Of a stretch of DNA of 64,000 nt, positions 49,415 through 61,108 are shown in pieces; position 1 is the stretch's first letter; every line of letters starts with the position of its first letter. This DNA comes from Stomoxys calcitrans (lineage: Eukaryota; Arthropoda; Insecta; Diptera; Muscidae). The notes under the pieces were generated by a model. That model had not been told where the DNA came from. It did no database searches and saw nothing but the letters and a program-made list of their open reading frames with translations. The DNA lies in the NCBI RefSeq assembly GCF_963082655.1, contig NC_081553.1, forward strand, positions 19,152,237 through 19,216,236, read 5' to 3'. Both the position numbers and the translations under genes were made by a program.

Positions 49415-51230
49415 TAAAATCGTGATAAGTTCGGCAAGGCCGAATCTTATAAAGCCTCCACCTTGGATTGCATTTGTCAAGTTCTTTGGACGATATCTCT
49501 TTATAGGCAAACAAAGGATAATGGATAAGAATTGGTATGCTTTTTCAGCTATACCAAGTTATGAACCGATTTGCAATCCCATGGCAGCCGGTTGAACGTA
49601 CCGGATTGACCCGATGAAGTCCGCCTCAGTGTACAACACACTGCTACAACAACAACAACATGAACCGATTGGGGTCATACTAGGTTTGGCCTTTGGCAAC
49701 CAAAGTAGAATTCATTGTGCAAAATTTCAGCCAAATCGGATAAGAATTACTCCCTATAGTGGCTCAAGAGATAAAATCAGGAGATTTGATTATATGGCGG
49801 CTATATCAGGTTATGGATCGGTTCAGACCTTATTTAACACGTATGATGTTAAAGGTCATACAAGTAGTTGTGTAAAAAATCAGCCAAATCGGATAAGAAA
49901 CGCTTTCTCTAGAGGCTCAAGAAGGATAATCGGGAGATTAGTTTATATTGGAGATATATCAGGTTGTGAAACGATTTGGGCCCCATACTTGGCACAGATG
50001 TTTAGTTCAAATCAAAACACTTTATGCAAAATTTCTGCCAAAGCGGATAATAGTTGCGCCCTCTAGAGGCTCGCGAAATCAAGATCCGAGATCGGGTTAT
50101 ATGGGAGCTATATCAGGTAATGAAGCGATTTAAACCATACTTGGCAAATTTGTTAAAAGTAAGAACAAAACACTTTATGCAAAATGTCTGCCAAAGCGGA
50201 TAATAATTGCGCCATCTAGCGGCTCAAGAAGTCAAGATCCGAGATCGGTTTATATGGAAGCTATATCAGTTTATGAACCGATTTACCATAGTTGTTGATA
50301 ATCTAACCAAAAGACTTCATGCAAAATTTCTGCCAAAGCGGATAATAATTGCGCCCTCTAGAGGCTCGTTAAATCAAGATCCGAGATCTGATTATATGGG
50401 ACCTATGTCAGGTTATGAACCGATTCGGACCATACTTGGCACAGTTATTGATAATATACCAAAACACTTTATGCAAAATTTCAGCCAAATCGGATAATAA
50501 TTGCGCCGTCTAGAGGGGCAAGAAGTCGAGTTCAGAAATTGGTTTCTATGGGAGCTATATCAGGTTACGAACCAATTAGAACCATACTGCATGCTAATTT
50601 TCTGCCAAAACGGATAATAATTACACCCACTAAAGGCTCGCGAAACCAAGATCCAAGATCGGATTATATGGGAGCTATATCATGCTGTGAACCGATTTAA
50701 ACCATACTTGGCACAGTTGTTGATGGTCAAACCAAAACACTTCTTGCAAAATTTCTGCCAAAGCGGATAATCATTGCATTCTCTAAAGGCTTACGAATTC
50801 ATGATCCGAGATCAGGTTATATGGGAGCTACTAATATTAGGTAATGAACCGATTGGAGCATACTTGACACAGTTATTGATGGTAAATCAAAACACTTGAT
50901 GCGAATTTTCAGCCAAATCGGATAATTGCGCCATCTAGCGGCTGAAGATGTCAAGATCCGAAAACGGTTTCTATAAGAGCTATATCAGGTTACGAACCGA
51001 TTTGAACCATACTTGGCACAGTTGTTGGAAATCAAATTAAAAAGCTAGGTGCAAAATCGGATAAAAATTGGGGCCTCTAGTGGCTCAAGAAGTCAAGATC
51101 CATAATCGGTTTATAAGTTATATAGCTTAATCAAAACATGGACCTATATAGCCCACTTACTATTCCAACCGACTCACACTAATAGGAAGTATTCATGCAA
51201 AATTTCAAGCAAAATTTAAAATTTTAACCC
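49415..51230 (-). repeat. H2-B/C element, with about ten units
   Basis: The 3' terminus in reverse (ATAAGTTCGGCAAGGCCGAATC hairpin region, 49425-49446; GCCTCCACCTTGG) is followed by units with GCCAAAGCGGATAATAATTGCGCC, a subfamily whose units are closer to each other than to other B copies. It ends in AGGAAGTATTCATGCAAAATTTCAAG near 51207, before the microsatellite. A small retroposon sits at 49572-49659. Confidence 0.83.
49572..49659 (+). mobile_element. Short retroposon with (CAA)n tail and target duplication
   Basis: An 88-bp insert, from CAATCCCATGGCAGCCGGTT to CTGCTACAACAACAACAAC, interrupts an H2 unit. It is flanked by ATGAACCGATT on both sides (49561-49571 and 49660-49670), and the unit reads continuously if the insert and one copy are removed. 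An A/C-rich tail plus an 11-bp duplication indicates retroposition. The source RNA is not recognised. Confidence 0.88.
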
Positions 51231-51354
51231 CCCATTCTATAGTGGATGGAAAAATAGAAATAGGTTTCAACCACGAAGTTAATTTCTCGAAGAATATTTT
51301 TTTTTTATATAAAATACTTCAATTACGAAAATGATAATATGAATCACCGTGAAT

Positions 51355-51860
51355 CGCAAGTACGGTTTAAATCGGCCAAGGATATGATATAGCTTTCATA
51401 TAATCCGATCTCCCGATTTGACTTCTTGAGCCCATGGAAGCCACAATTTTTGTCCGATTTGGCTGAAATTTTGCATAGAGTGTTCTGTTATGACTCTCAA
51501 CAACTGCGCCAAGTACGGTTCAATTCGGTCTATAGCTAGATATATTGGGTTGCCCAAAAAGTAATTGCGGATTTTTCATATAGTCGGCGTTGACAAATTT
51601 TTTCACAGCTTGTGACTCTGTAATTGCATTCTTTCTTCTGTCAGCTATCAGCTGTTACTTTTAGCTTGCTTTAGAAAAAAAGTTTAAAAAAAGTATATTT
51701 GATTAAAGTTCATTTTAAGTTTTATTAAAAATTCATTTACTTTCTTTTAAAAAATCCGCAATTACTTTTTGGGCAACCAATAGCTCCCATATTTTAGCAA
51801 AATCCATGGTGGTGGGTTCCCAAGATTCGGCCCGGCCGATTTTAGCACGATTTTACTTGG
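51355..51860 (+). repeat. H2-C 3' end, split by a MITE
   Basis: Roughly one C-type unit is followed by AGCTCCCATATTTTAGCAAAATCC, ATGGTGGTGGGTTCCC, the hairpin TTCGGCCC/GGCCGAT (one mismatch, 51817-51831) and ACGATTTTACTTGG at 51860. The MITE at 51545-51780 interrupts GATATAGCTCCC. Confidence 0.85.
51545..51780 (-). mobile_element. Mariner-type MITE copy 3, complete
   Basis: 236 bp, in the opposite orientation to copies 1 and 2, with terminal inverted repeats (one base lost at the right end: GGGCAACCAA) and TA on both sides (51543-51544, 51781-51782). The host unit GATATAGCTCCC is restored if it is removed. Confidence 0.93.
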
Positions 51861-51975
51861 TAATTGATTCAATTAAAAATTTTGATATTTTTTAATTGAT
51901 CCAATTAAAATGGTAGAATATTTTAAAAATTTTTTAATTAAGGTTTTTAATTGACCCAATTAAAAAAGAAATGAA
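51861..51975. repeat. AATTGA(T/C)YCAATT palindrome cluster
   Basis: Three palindromic copies (TAATTGATTCAATTAAAAA, TTAATTGATCCAATTAAAA, TTAATTGACCCAATTAAAA) lie in 115 bp of very AT-rich DNA directly after the H2-C end. Confidence 0.8.
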
Positions 51976-51984
51976 TTCTTTGTC

Positions 51985-52290
51985 TCCCCTTCATCCTCAA
52001 TAAGACTGCCTTCCTTCCAGGCACATTCGTCTGCCCTACGTTTGCACAAAACACCACCGTATCCGTTAACCAAATTCAGCACCATGTCATGAGCCCAAAG
52101 TTTTTTCTAGAGATTTAAAACAATTGGCCACTCACTTCGTCCTCATTTTCTTCGAATCCAAGTCCTTGATTGCTGATTTGGTCCACATAAGACCTAAGTT
52201 TCGAGGGCGGTAGATCCTTTTCAGAGATTTGAACTGCTGCTATCACAAGAGTCCTCTGCCTGAAAGACCGTGCACTCGTCTGATCCAAAT
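51985..52290 (-). other. Coding-like island, not recognised
   Basis: On the minus strand 52115-52262 reads TLVIAAVQISEKDLPPSKL, followed by RSYVDQISNQGLGFEENEDE and a stop, with AG ahead of it at about 52266. Downstream in another frame lies NLVNGYGGVLCKRRADECAW (about 52080-52020). Both have protein-like composition unlike the surrounding repeats. They could be a degraded coding exon or retroposed fragment. No domain is recognised, and I do not call a gene. Confidence 0.3.
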
Positions 52291-52600
52291 CGGTCCCAAT
52301 CGGATATGCAGCTCCTATATAAACCAATTACCCGGTTAGACATCTTGGGCTCCTAATGGAAGCCATTGTATCCGATTCGGCTGAAAACAGATGCTGAAAC
52401 TTTGCACGTAGTGTTTTGTTCCAAACAACAGTTATGAGTATGGTCCAAATCGGTGTATAACCTAGTAAAGCTCCCATATAAACCGATCTCCCGATTTGAC
52501 ATTTTGACCTTTGACCGACAGTTGCTGTAATTTGAAGACTGTTGCTGTAATTTGAAGAGTTGTGTTTATAATGCCTTCTAAAATATCGCTGAAAACAGAC
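52270..52600 (+). repeat. H2-C fragment
   Basis: Two diverged C-type units (CCAAATCGGTCCCAATCGG, ATAAACCAATTACCCGG; GTGTATAACCTAGTAAAGCTCC, AAACCGATCTCCCGATTTG) with no ends. Confidence 0.75.
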
Positions 52601-52643
52601 CCCTTTTTCGTCATTTTTAGAATGTCTCAAAGTTAAAAAAAAA

Positions 52644-53982
52644 ACAAGTAAAAGCGTGCTAAGTTCGGCCGGGCCGAATCTTATATACCCTCCACCATGG
52701 ATCGCATTTGTCGAGTTCTTTTCCCGGCATCTCTTCTTAGGCAAAAAAGGATATAAGAAAAGAGTTGCTCTGCTATTAAAACGATATCAAGATATGGTCC
52801 GGTTCGAACCACAATTAAATTATATGTTGGAGACCTGTGTAAAATTTCAGCCAATTCGTATAAGAATTGCGCCCATTGGGGCTCACGAAGTAAAATAGAG
52901 AGAACGATTTATATGGGATCTGTATCGGGCTATAGACCGATTCAGACCATAATAAATACGTTTGTTGATGGTCATGAGAGGATCCGTCGTACAAAATTTC
53001 AGCCAATTCGAATAAGAATTGCAACCTTTGGGGGCTCAAGAAGTAAAATAGAGAGATCGATTTATATAGGAGCTGTATCAGGCTTTAGGCCGATTTAGAC
53101 CATAATAAACATGTATGTTGATGGTCATGAGAGAATCCGTCGTACAAAATTTCAGGCAAATCGGATAATAATTGCAACCTCTAGAGGCTCAAGAATCAAG
53201 ACCCAAGATCGGTTTATATGACAGCTATATCAGGTTATGAACCGATTTGAACCATACTTGGCACAGTTGTTGGATATCATAACAAAACTCGTCGTGCCAA
53301 AAAATTCATTCAAATCGGATAAGAATTGCGCCCTCCAGAGGCTCAAGAAGTCAAGACCCAAGATCGGTTTATATGACAGCTATATCAGGTTATAGACCGA
53401 TTTGAACCATACTTGGCACAGTTGTTGGATATCATAACAAAACTCGACGTGCCGAAAAATTCATTCCAATCGGATAAGAATTGCGCATTCTAGAAGCTCT
53501 AGAAGTCAAGACCCAAGATCGGTTAATATGGCAGCTATATCAGGTTATGGACCGATTTGAACCACACTTGGCACAGTTGTTGGATATTATAACAAAACAC
53601 GTCGTGCAAAATTTCATTCCAATCGGACAAGAATTGCGCCCTCTAGAGGCTCAAGAAGCCAAGACCCAAGATCGGTTTATATGACAGCTATATCAAAACA
53701 TGGACCGATATGGTCCATTTACAATACCAACCGACCTACACTAATAAGAAGTATTTGTGCAAAATTTCAAGCGGCTAGCTTTACTCCTTCGGAAGTTAGC
53801 GTGCTTTCGACAGACAGACGGACGGACAGACGGACGGACAGACGGACATGGCTAAATCGACATGAAATATCACGACGATCAAGAATATGTATACTTTATG
53901 GGGTCTCAGACGAATATTTCGAGTAGTTACAAACAGAATGACGAAATTAGTATACCCCCCATCTTATGGTGGAGGGTATAAA
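52644..53982 (-). mobile_element. H2-B element, complete
   Basis: About 1.34 kb in reverse. The 3' end is AACAAGTAAAAGCGTGC with the perfect hairpin TTCGGCC/GGGCCGAA (52664-52678) and ATACCCTCCACCATGG. Then come the 3' flank, about five 153-bp units, the GACAGACGGACGG microsatellite (53811-53848), and the 5' end TATACCCCCCATCTTATGGTGGAGGGTATA (53951-53980). It is followed 45 bp later by another B element in the opposite direction. Confidence 0.9.
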
Positions 53983-54244
53983 AAAAACAATGACTCGGTT
54001 TTTCCGTTTTTTTTTTTTTTAATTTTTATACCCTCCACCATAGGATGGGGGTATACCTATTTCGTCATTCTGTTTTATCACCTCGAAATATGCGTCTGAA
54101 ACCCCATAAAGTATATATGTTCTTGATCGTCAAGTCATTTTAAGTCGATCTAGCCATGTCCGTCCGTCTGTCCGTCCGTCCGTAGATCCTTGCATCTGTC
54201 TTTCGAAAGCACGCTTACTTTCGAAGGAGTAAAGCTAGTATATA

Positions 54245-55885
54245 CAGCGGTCAAAAAAAGTATTCATCATTAGCAAAATTGATAATAAATTCACTTATTT
54301 TGGGTAATTGAAGAAAATTTAAAGTAAACAAATAATGCAGTTTTATGCAATAGTTTATTTTTCGTAATATGTTTTAAAATAAATTCAAAAAATAAATTTA
54401 ATTAGCGCAAAAAATGCAATTTTATATAATAACACCAAAAACAGAACAAAAAAAGTATTCATCATTGATGTGCTCTCATCAAAGTCAAATTCAAATATTA
54501 TTTGGGAATCCCCCTTTTCTGTTTTATTTAGTAAAGGAGGCTTTGCCCTTGACAGCAAATATTTAATTTCATTGAAAATATAGTTTTTGTCAAAATGGGT
54601 CGTAAGCAAAACGAGGTTTCTGATGAGGTAAAAGTTTTGATAATAAAACACCACAGGAATGGTTTAACTCAAAAAACTATCAGTGAAATATTAAATAGAC
54701 CACGATCTACTATACAATCCATCATCAGAAAGTGGACAGAAACGAAAACTGTTGACAATAAACCAAGATCTGGTCGACCAAAAGCACTTTCAGTTGGAGA
54801 TGTGCGTTGGCTAGTGCGGCAAGTTCAGAAAACTCCGAAGACAAATGCGACCATTCTTCGTAAAAACACTATGGAATATTTAGGGAAGGAAGTTACTACA
54901 CAAACAATTCGAAATACACTCAAAAGGCATAGTTACAGAGGAAGAACTGCACGTAAGAAGCCCTTTATAAATAAAATAAACCGAGTGAAAAGGCTAAACT
55001 TCGCAAAAATGTATGTAAAACAGCCCGAATCATTTTGGAAAACAGTCATTTTTGCAGACGAGAGCAAGTTTAATCTTTTTGGGTGCGATGGAAAGGTCAT
55101 AGTGTACAGAAAACCAAATACAGAGCTTGAAGAACGAAACACAGTTGCTACTGTAAAACATGGTGGAGGTGGTTTAATGGTTTGGGGGTGTATGGCGGCT
55201 TCAGGAGCGGGAAATCTTGAAATTATTAATGGAGTAATGGATCATAAGTATTACATTGACATTTTAAAGAGGAATTTAAAAGATAGTGCTGTAAAACTTG
55301 GGCTTGGTAATAACTTTCAATATTATCAAGATAATGACCCCAAACATTCTGCTTTAAATACCAAGATGTGGATGCTGTATAACTGCCCCAAAGTCATTAA
55401 AACTCCTCCTCAAAGTCCCGACTTGAACCCAATTGAACATCTTTGGGAACATCTCGAACGCAAATTGAGAACGCGCAATTTTTCGAGCAAGAGTCAAATG
55501 CAACAGGTGATAATGGAGGAATGGACTAATATAGACCAAAATATAACCGCTAAATTAGTCCAATCGATGTCAAACCGTTTAAAAGAAGTTATAAGACGCG
55601 GTGGTCGAATAACAAAGTATTAATTTTTTTAAATTATGTTATTTATTTTTTTGTTTTTTGGCAATGATGAATACTTTTTTTGTTTAATTTTTTGTGTTCA
55701 GCTGTAAAATGGCCCTTTTTGTTCCAATAAATACTATTTTTTTCTTTAAAAACAATGAAATTGTGTACATATATATCACACAAGCACTACTGCATCATTA
55801 GTTTAATATGTTTTTATTCCAATTGTCTTTTGTAGACTTATTAAAAAAAAAAACATTGAATGATGAATACTTTTTTTGACCGCTG
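54245..55885 (+). mobile_element. Tc1-family transposon, intact
   Basis: 1641 bp with terminal inverted repeats of about 27 bp (CAGCGGTCAAAAAAAGTATT...) and TA duplications (54243-54244, 55886-55887). The AAAAAAAGTATTCATCATT core of the terminus is repeated internally at about 54450-54466 and, inverted, at about 55664-55680, about 200 bp from each end: an IR/DR arrangement known from some Tc1 elements. It holds one uninterrupted transposase gene and nothing else, so it looks recently active. Confidence 0.95.
54595..55623 (+). CDS. Tc1-family transposase
   Basis: A 342-residue cut-and-paste DNA transposase that would bind the terminal repeats and join the ends to a TA site. An N-terminal paired-like helix-turn-helix (residues about 5-50), a GRP motif (SGRPK, about 59-63) and a second helix-turn-helix region (about 65-115, with TQTIRNTLKRHSYRGR near the end) precede the DDE domain: D155 (FADESKFNLFG), D246 (YQDNDPKHSA) and E281 (PDLNPIEHLWE), with 34 residues between the last two, the DD34E signature of Tc1. 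A Gly-rich box (KHGGGGLMVWG) lies between. The length matches the family (about 340). The ATG at 54595 is preceded in frame by no alternative start. All key residues are present. Confidence 0.96.
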   Translation: MGRKQNEVSDEVKVLIIKHHRNGLTQKTISEILNRPRSTIQSIIRKWTETKTVDNKPRSGRPKALSVGDVRWLVRQVQKTPKTNATILRKNTMEYLGKEVTTQTIRNTLKRHSYRGRTARKKPFINKINRVKRLNFAKMYVKQPESFWKTVIFADESKFNLFGCDGKVIVYRKPNTELEERNTVATVKHGGGGLMVWGCMAASGAGNLEIINGVMDHKYYIDILKRNLKDSAVKLGLGNNFQYYQDNDPKHSALNTKMWMLYNCPKVIKTPPQSPDLNPIEHLWEHLERKLRTRNFSSKSQMQQVIMEEWTNIDQNITAKLVQSMSNRLKEVIRRGGRITKY

Positions 55886-56639
55886 TATATATGTGTTCGA
55901 TCAGTTAGGATTGTAAATGGGCCAAATCGGTCCATGTTTTGATATAGCTGCCATATAAATTGATCTCGGGTGTTGACTTCTTGAGCCTCTAGATGGCGCA
56001 ATACTCGTTTTGAAATTTTGCACGTGGTGTTTTGGTATTATTTCCAAAAACTTTGCTGAGTATGGTTGAAATTGGTCCATAACCTGATATAGCTGCCATA
56101 TAAACCTATCCTGGGTCTTGACTTCTTGACCCGCTAGAGGGCGCAAATCTTATCCGATTTAGCTGTTATTTTGCACATAGTGCACATAGTTTGGTATCAC
56201 TTCCAACAACTGTACTAAGTATGGTTCAAATCGGTTCATAACCTGGCAGAACTGCCATATAAACCCATCTTGGATCTTGACTTCTTAACCCGCTAGAGGG
56301 TGCAATTCTTATCCAACTTGGCTGAAATTTTACACGTGGTGTTTTGTTATGACTTCCAAGAACTGTGTTTAATATGGCGGAAATCGGTTCATACCCTGAT
56401 ATAGCTCCCATATAAACCGATCTCCCGATTATGCTTCTTGAGCCCCTACAAGGCGCAATTCCTATCCGAATGGATTGAAATATTACACAATGACTTCTAC
56501 AATGTTCAGCATTCAAATCATTTATGGTCCGCATCGGAATATAACTTGATATTTGCCTAAAAATAGATACCGCGCAAAGAACTCGACAAATGATATCCAT
56601 GGTGGAGGGTATATAAGATTCGGCCCACCCGAAAGGTTG

Positions 56640-57644
56640 CAATGCAAACATACAAGTTTCTATAATAGTACCAAATTCACCATCTTTACCATCTCTGATT
56701 TTTTTCAAATTTCGTACACATACAAATAGATGTAGTGGAACACATACTGAGGTCACAAACAAAAAACACACACACACATAATTCGGTTACAATTCTTTAT
56801 GACAACAATGTGTTTTGAAAACGATTTTAAATATTTTATGGAGCATTTACATAAATACAATGGTCCAGAAGGCCATCTAAGGCTCGGCTAGCCTTTCTAA
56901 TACAACAACATGCAAACATGAATGCCACAACACAGAAAGCCCCATACACATACACACACACACACACAAACGCTCACTCATTCATGTAATTGTATGTGAA
57001 ATTTTGTAAATTTAAATAAAAATGAAAAGTTTTATTTGCCATTTCGCAACAAGTTCGATTTAAGTTCAACACTGTAATCCCCCCTAGAGCGGAAGAGAGC
57101 TAAAGGAGAGGGTGAAAAGGGAACGAGTTACGACAATATAATTGAGATTTTACAAGGAAGTGATTATGAAAGGCTTATCACAAGTTATCCGATCAATATA
57201 AGTTGGTCCGGTTGCCATAGTGTGATGGTATGGCAAACAAAAGGTGATAGACAGTACGATGGAGAGAAAGAAGGAGACTCTAATCTAACTTTGAGTTTTT
57301 AAATACGATTAGGGGACTTAAATAGAATGTAAATCTTATGCCCTGTATCTCTTAAGGGGAGATAGATATGGCCAGAGATGTTTGTTGTGAACATGATACT
57401 GATTTGAATCGCATCGCCTCATAGGCCCGCTTAAGCGTGAAGGAACAAATTGAAGATGAAAAGGTGAATAGGAAAGGGTAAGAGTAATGGTAAGGGAGAG
57501 AGCTAACATTTATTTTAGAATTTACATGAACAAGTAAAAAAAAAAAAAAACATCGGCAATTACTTTGGCTGCACGTTGGACCATTGCTTGTCTTAAATCT
57601 GCTTATGGCTAATCTTTAAAAAAAATCTATCATCATACTCCTTT
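56640..57644. other. Unique sequence, no gene recognised
   Basis: Contains CA tracts near 56766-56779 and 56955-56968 and a poly-A run near 57538-57552. No gene is supported. Confidence 0.5.
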
Positions 57645-59281
57645 TTATACCCCCCACTATAGGATGGGGGTATACTTATTTCGTCATCCTGTTTGTAACT
57701 ACTCGAAATATTCGTCTGAGACCCCATAAAATATATATATTCTTGAACGTCGTGACATTTTATGTCGATCTAGCCATATCCGTCTGTCCGTCCGTCAGTC
57801 CGTCTGTCAGTCGAAAGCACGATAACTTTCGAAGGAGCAAAGTTAGCCGCTTGAAATTTTCCACAAATACTTCTTATTAGTGTAGGTCGGTTGGGATTGT
57901 AAATGGACCATATCGGCCCATGTTTTGATATAGCTGCCATATAAACCGATCTTGAACCTTGACTTCTTGAGCCTCTAGAGGGCGCTATTCTTATCAGATT
58001 GGAATGAAGTTCTGCACGACGAATTTTGTTATGATTTCCAACAAATGTGCCAAGTGAGGTTCAAATCGGTCCATAACCTGATATAGCTGTCATGTAAACC
58101 GATCTTGGGTCTTGACTTCTTGAGCCTCTAGAGGGCGCTATTTTTTTCAGATTGGAATGAAGTTTTGCACGACGTATTTTGTTATGATTTCCAACAACTG
58201 TGCCAAGTGAGTTCAAATCGGTCCATAACCTGATATAGCTGTCATGTAAACCGATCTTGGGTCTTGACTTCTTGAGCCTCTAGAGGGCGCAATTATTATC
58301 CGATTGGAATGAAATTTTGCACGACGTGTTTTGTTATGATACCCAACAGCTATACCAAGTATGGTTCAAATCGGTCGATAACCTGATATAGCTGCCATAT
58401 AAACCGATCTTGAATCTTGACTTCTTGAGCCTCTAGAGGGCGCAATTCTTATCAGATTGGAATGAAATTTTGCACGACGTGTTTTGTTATGATTTCCAAC
58501 CACTGTGCCAAGTATGGTTCAAATCGGTCTATAACCTGATATTGCTGTCATATAAACCGATCTTGGGTCTTGAATTCTTAAGCCTCTAGAGGGCGCAATT
58601 CTTAACTGATTTGAATGAATTTTGGCACGTGGTGTTTTGTTATGATAAGCAACAAGTGTGCCAAGTATGGTTCAAATCGGTTCATAACCTGATATAGCTG
58701 TCATATAAACCGATCTTGGGTCTTGACTTCTTGAGCCTCGAGGGGGCCCAATTCTTATCCAATATGAATGAATTTTTTCACGACGTGTTTTATTATGATA
58801 TCCAACAACTGTGCCAAGTATGATTCAAATCGGTTCATAGCCTGATATAGCTGTCATATAAACCGATCTTGGGTCTTGACTTCTTGAGCCTCTAGAGGTT
58901 GCAATTATTATCCGATTTGCCTGAAATTTTGTACGACGGATTCTCTCATGACCATCAACATACATGTTTATTATGGTCTAAATCGGCATAAAGCCTGATA
59001 CAGCTCCCATATAAATCGATCTCTCTATTTTACTTCTTGAGCCCCCAAAAGGCGCAATTCTTATTCGAATTGGCTGACATTTTAAACAGGTATCCAACAT
59101 ATAATTTAATTGTGGTCCAAACCGGACGATATCTTGATATCGCTCTAATAGCAGAACAAATCTTTTCTTATATCCTTTTTTGCCTAATAAGAGATGCCGG
59201 GAAAAGAACTCCACAAATTCAATTCATGGTGGAGGGTATATCGGATTCGGCCCGGCCGCATTTGGCACGCTTTTACTTGTT
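57645..59281 (+). mobile_element. H2-B element, complete
   Basis: About 1.64 kb. 5' end TTATACCCCCCACTATAGGATGGGGGTATA; GTCCGTCCGTCAGTCC microsatellite (57785-57811); about seven 153-bp units (GATCTTGGGTCTTGACTTCT type); the 3' flank from about 58930; ATGGTGGAGGGTATA; hairpin CGGCCC/GGCCG (59247-59259); and GCTTTTACTTGT at 59280. An H2-A element follows at once. Confidence 0.9.
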
Positions 59282-59286
59282 CCTTT

Positions 59287-61108
59287 TTATTCCCACCTAC
59301 GTAGGATAGAGGGTATATTCATTGAGTCACTCCGATTGCAACAGATCGAAATATCAATTTCCGATCCTACAAAGTATATATTATATATATATATTTCGGA
59401 TCGTCGTAAAATTCTAAGACGATTTAACGATGTCCATATGTCTGTCCGTCCGTCCGTCCGTTGTAATCACTCTACAGCCTTCAAAAATAGAGATATTGAG
59501 GAGAAACTTTGCAGATTCTTTTCATGTCCATAAGCAGGTTAAGTTCAAAGATGGGCTATATCGGACTATATCTTGATATAGCCCCCATATAGACTGATCC
59601 GCCGATTTAAGATCATAGGCCCATAAAAACCACATTTTTTATCCAATTATGTTGAAATTTGGGACAGTGAGTTATGTAAGGTCCTTCGACATGCTTCGTT
59701 AATTTGGCTCTGATCGGTTCAGATTTGGATATAGCTGCCATATAAACGGATCCTCCGATTTAGGGTCTTAGGCCCATTAAAGCCACATTTATCATCCGAT
59801 TTTGCTGAAATTTGGGACAGTGAGTTGTCTTAGGCCCCTCGACATCCTTTGTCAATTAAGCGCAGATCGGTTCAGATTTGGATATAGCTGCCATAAAGAC
59901 GGATTCTCCGATTTAGGGTCTTAGGCTCATAAACGCCACATTTATTATCCGATTTTGATGAAATTTGGGACAGCGAGTTGTATTAGGCCCTTCCATTCTT
60001 CAATTTGGCTCTGATCGGTTCACATTTGGATATAGCTGCCATATAGACGGATACTCCGATTTAGGTTCTTAGGCCAATAAAAGCCACATTTATTATCCGA
60101 TTTTGATGAAATTTGGGACAGTGAGTTCTTTGAGGCCCTTCGACATGCTTTGTCAATTTAGCCCAGATCGGTTCAGATTTGGATATAGCTGCCATATAGA
60201 CGGATCCTCCGATTAAGGAACTTAGGCTCATAAAAGCCACATTTATTATCCGATTTTGATGAAATTTCGGACACTGAGTTGTATTAGGCCCTTCCACATC
60301 CTTCTTCAATTTGGCTCTGATCGGTTCACATTTGGATATAGCTGCCATATAGACCGATTTCTCGATTTAAGGTTTTGGGCCCATAAAAGGCGCATTTATT
60401 GTCCGATGTTGCCGAGATTTGGGACAGTAAAATAAGTTAAGCCCCTTGATATACTTCTACAATATCGCCCAGATCCGTCCAGTTTCGGATATAGCTGCCA
60501 TATAGACCTATATCTCGGTATTAGGTTTTGGGGTCATAAAAGAGCGCATTTATTGTCCGATGTCGCTGAAATTTGAGACAGCGAGTTTAGTTAGGCTCTT
60601 CGATGTCCTGGGCCAGATCGGTCGAGATTTGAATAAAGCTGCCATATAGACCGATCTTTCGATTTAATGTTTTGGGCCCATAAAAGGCGCATTTATTGTC
60701 CGATTTCGTCGAAATTTGGGACAGTGTTTTTTATTAGGCTCTTCGACATTTTTCTGGCTGAAATCGGTCCAGATTTGGATATAGCTGTCATATAGACCTA
60801 TATCTTTAAAGTCTTGGCCCCATAAAAGCGCATTTATAATCCGATTTCACTGAAATTTGACATAGTGACTTATGTTAGGCTTTTCGACATCCGTGTCGTA
60901 TATGGTTCAGATCGGTTTATTTTTAGATCTTAAATATCTACTGTACTTATAAGCATTTGGTCCAAATCGGAAGATATTTCGATATAACTGCTATGGGACG
61001 TAAGGTATGAAATTTTCACCGAATTTTGATGAAAGGTGGTTTCCATATATACCCGAAGTGGTGGGTATCCATAGTTCGGCCCGGCCGAACTTAACGCCTT
61101 TTTACTTC
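59287..61108 (+). mobile_element. H2-A element, complete, head-to-tail with H2-B
   Basis: About 1.82 kb. 5' end TTATTCCCACCTACGTAGGATAGAGGGTATATTC; TATATATTTCGGATCGTCG block; GTCCGTCCGTCCGTTG microsatellite (59444-59463); the GGACTATATCTTGATATAGCCCC block; about nine A units; the 3' flank ATGGGACGTAAGGTATG; AGTGGTGGGTATCC; the perfect hairpin TTCGGCCC/GGCCGAA (61075-61089); and TTTTTACTTC. Confidence 0.9.

Larger units (their letters stand above)
54026..56632 (+). mobile_element. H2-B element split by the Tc1 element, 3'-truncated
   Basis: 5' end TTATACCCTCCACCATAGGATGGGGGTATA at 54026-54055, then GTTCTTGATCGTCAAG and the GTCCGTCC microsatellite. It is interrupted at TA 54243-54244 by the Tc1 element and resumes at 55886 with TATATATGTG and five B/C units. 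It reaches ATGGTGGAGGGTATATAAGATTCGGCCC near 56625 but lacks the second half of the hairpin. Confidence 0.87.
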
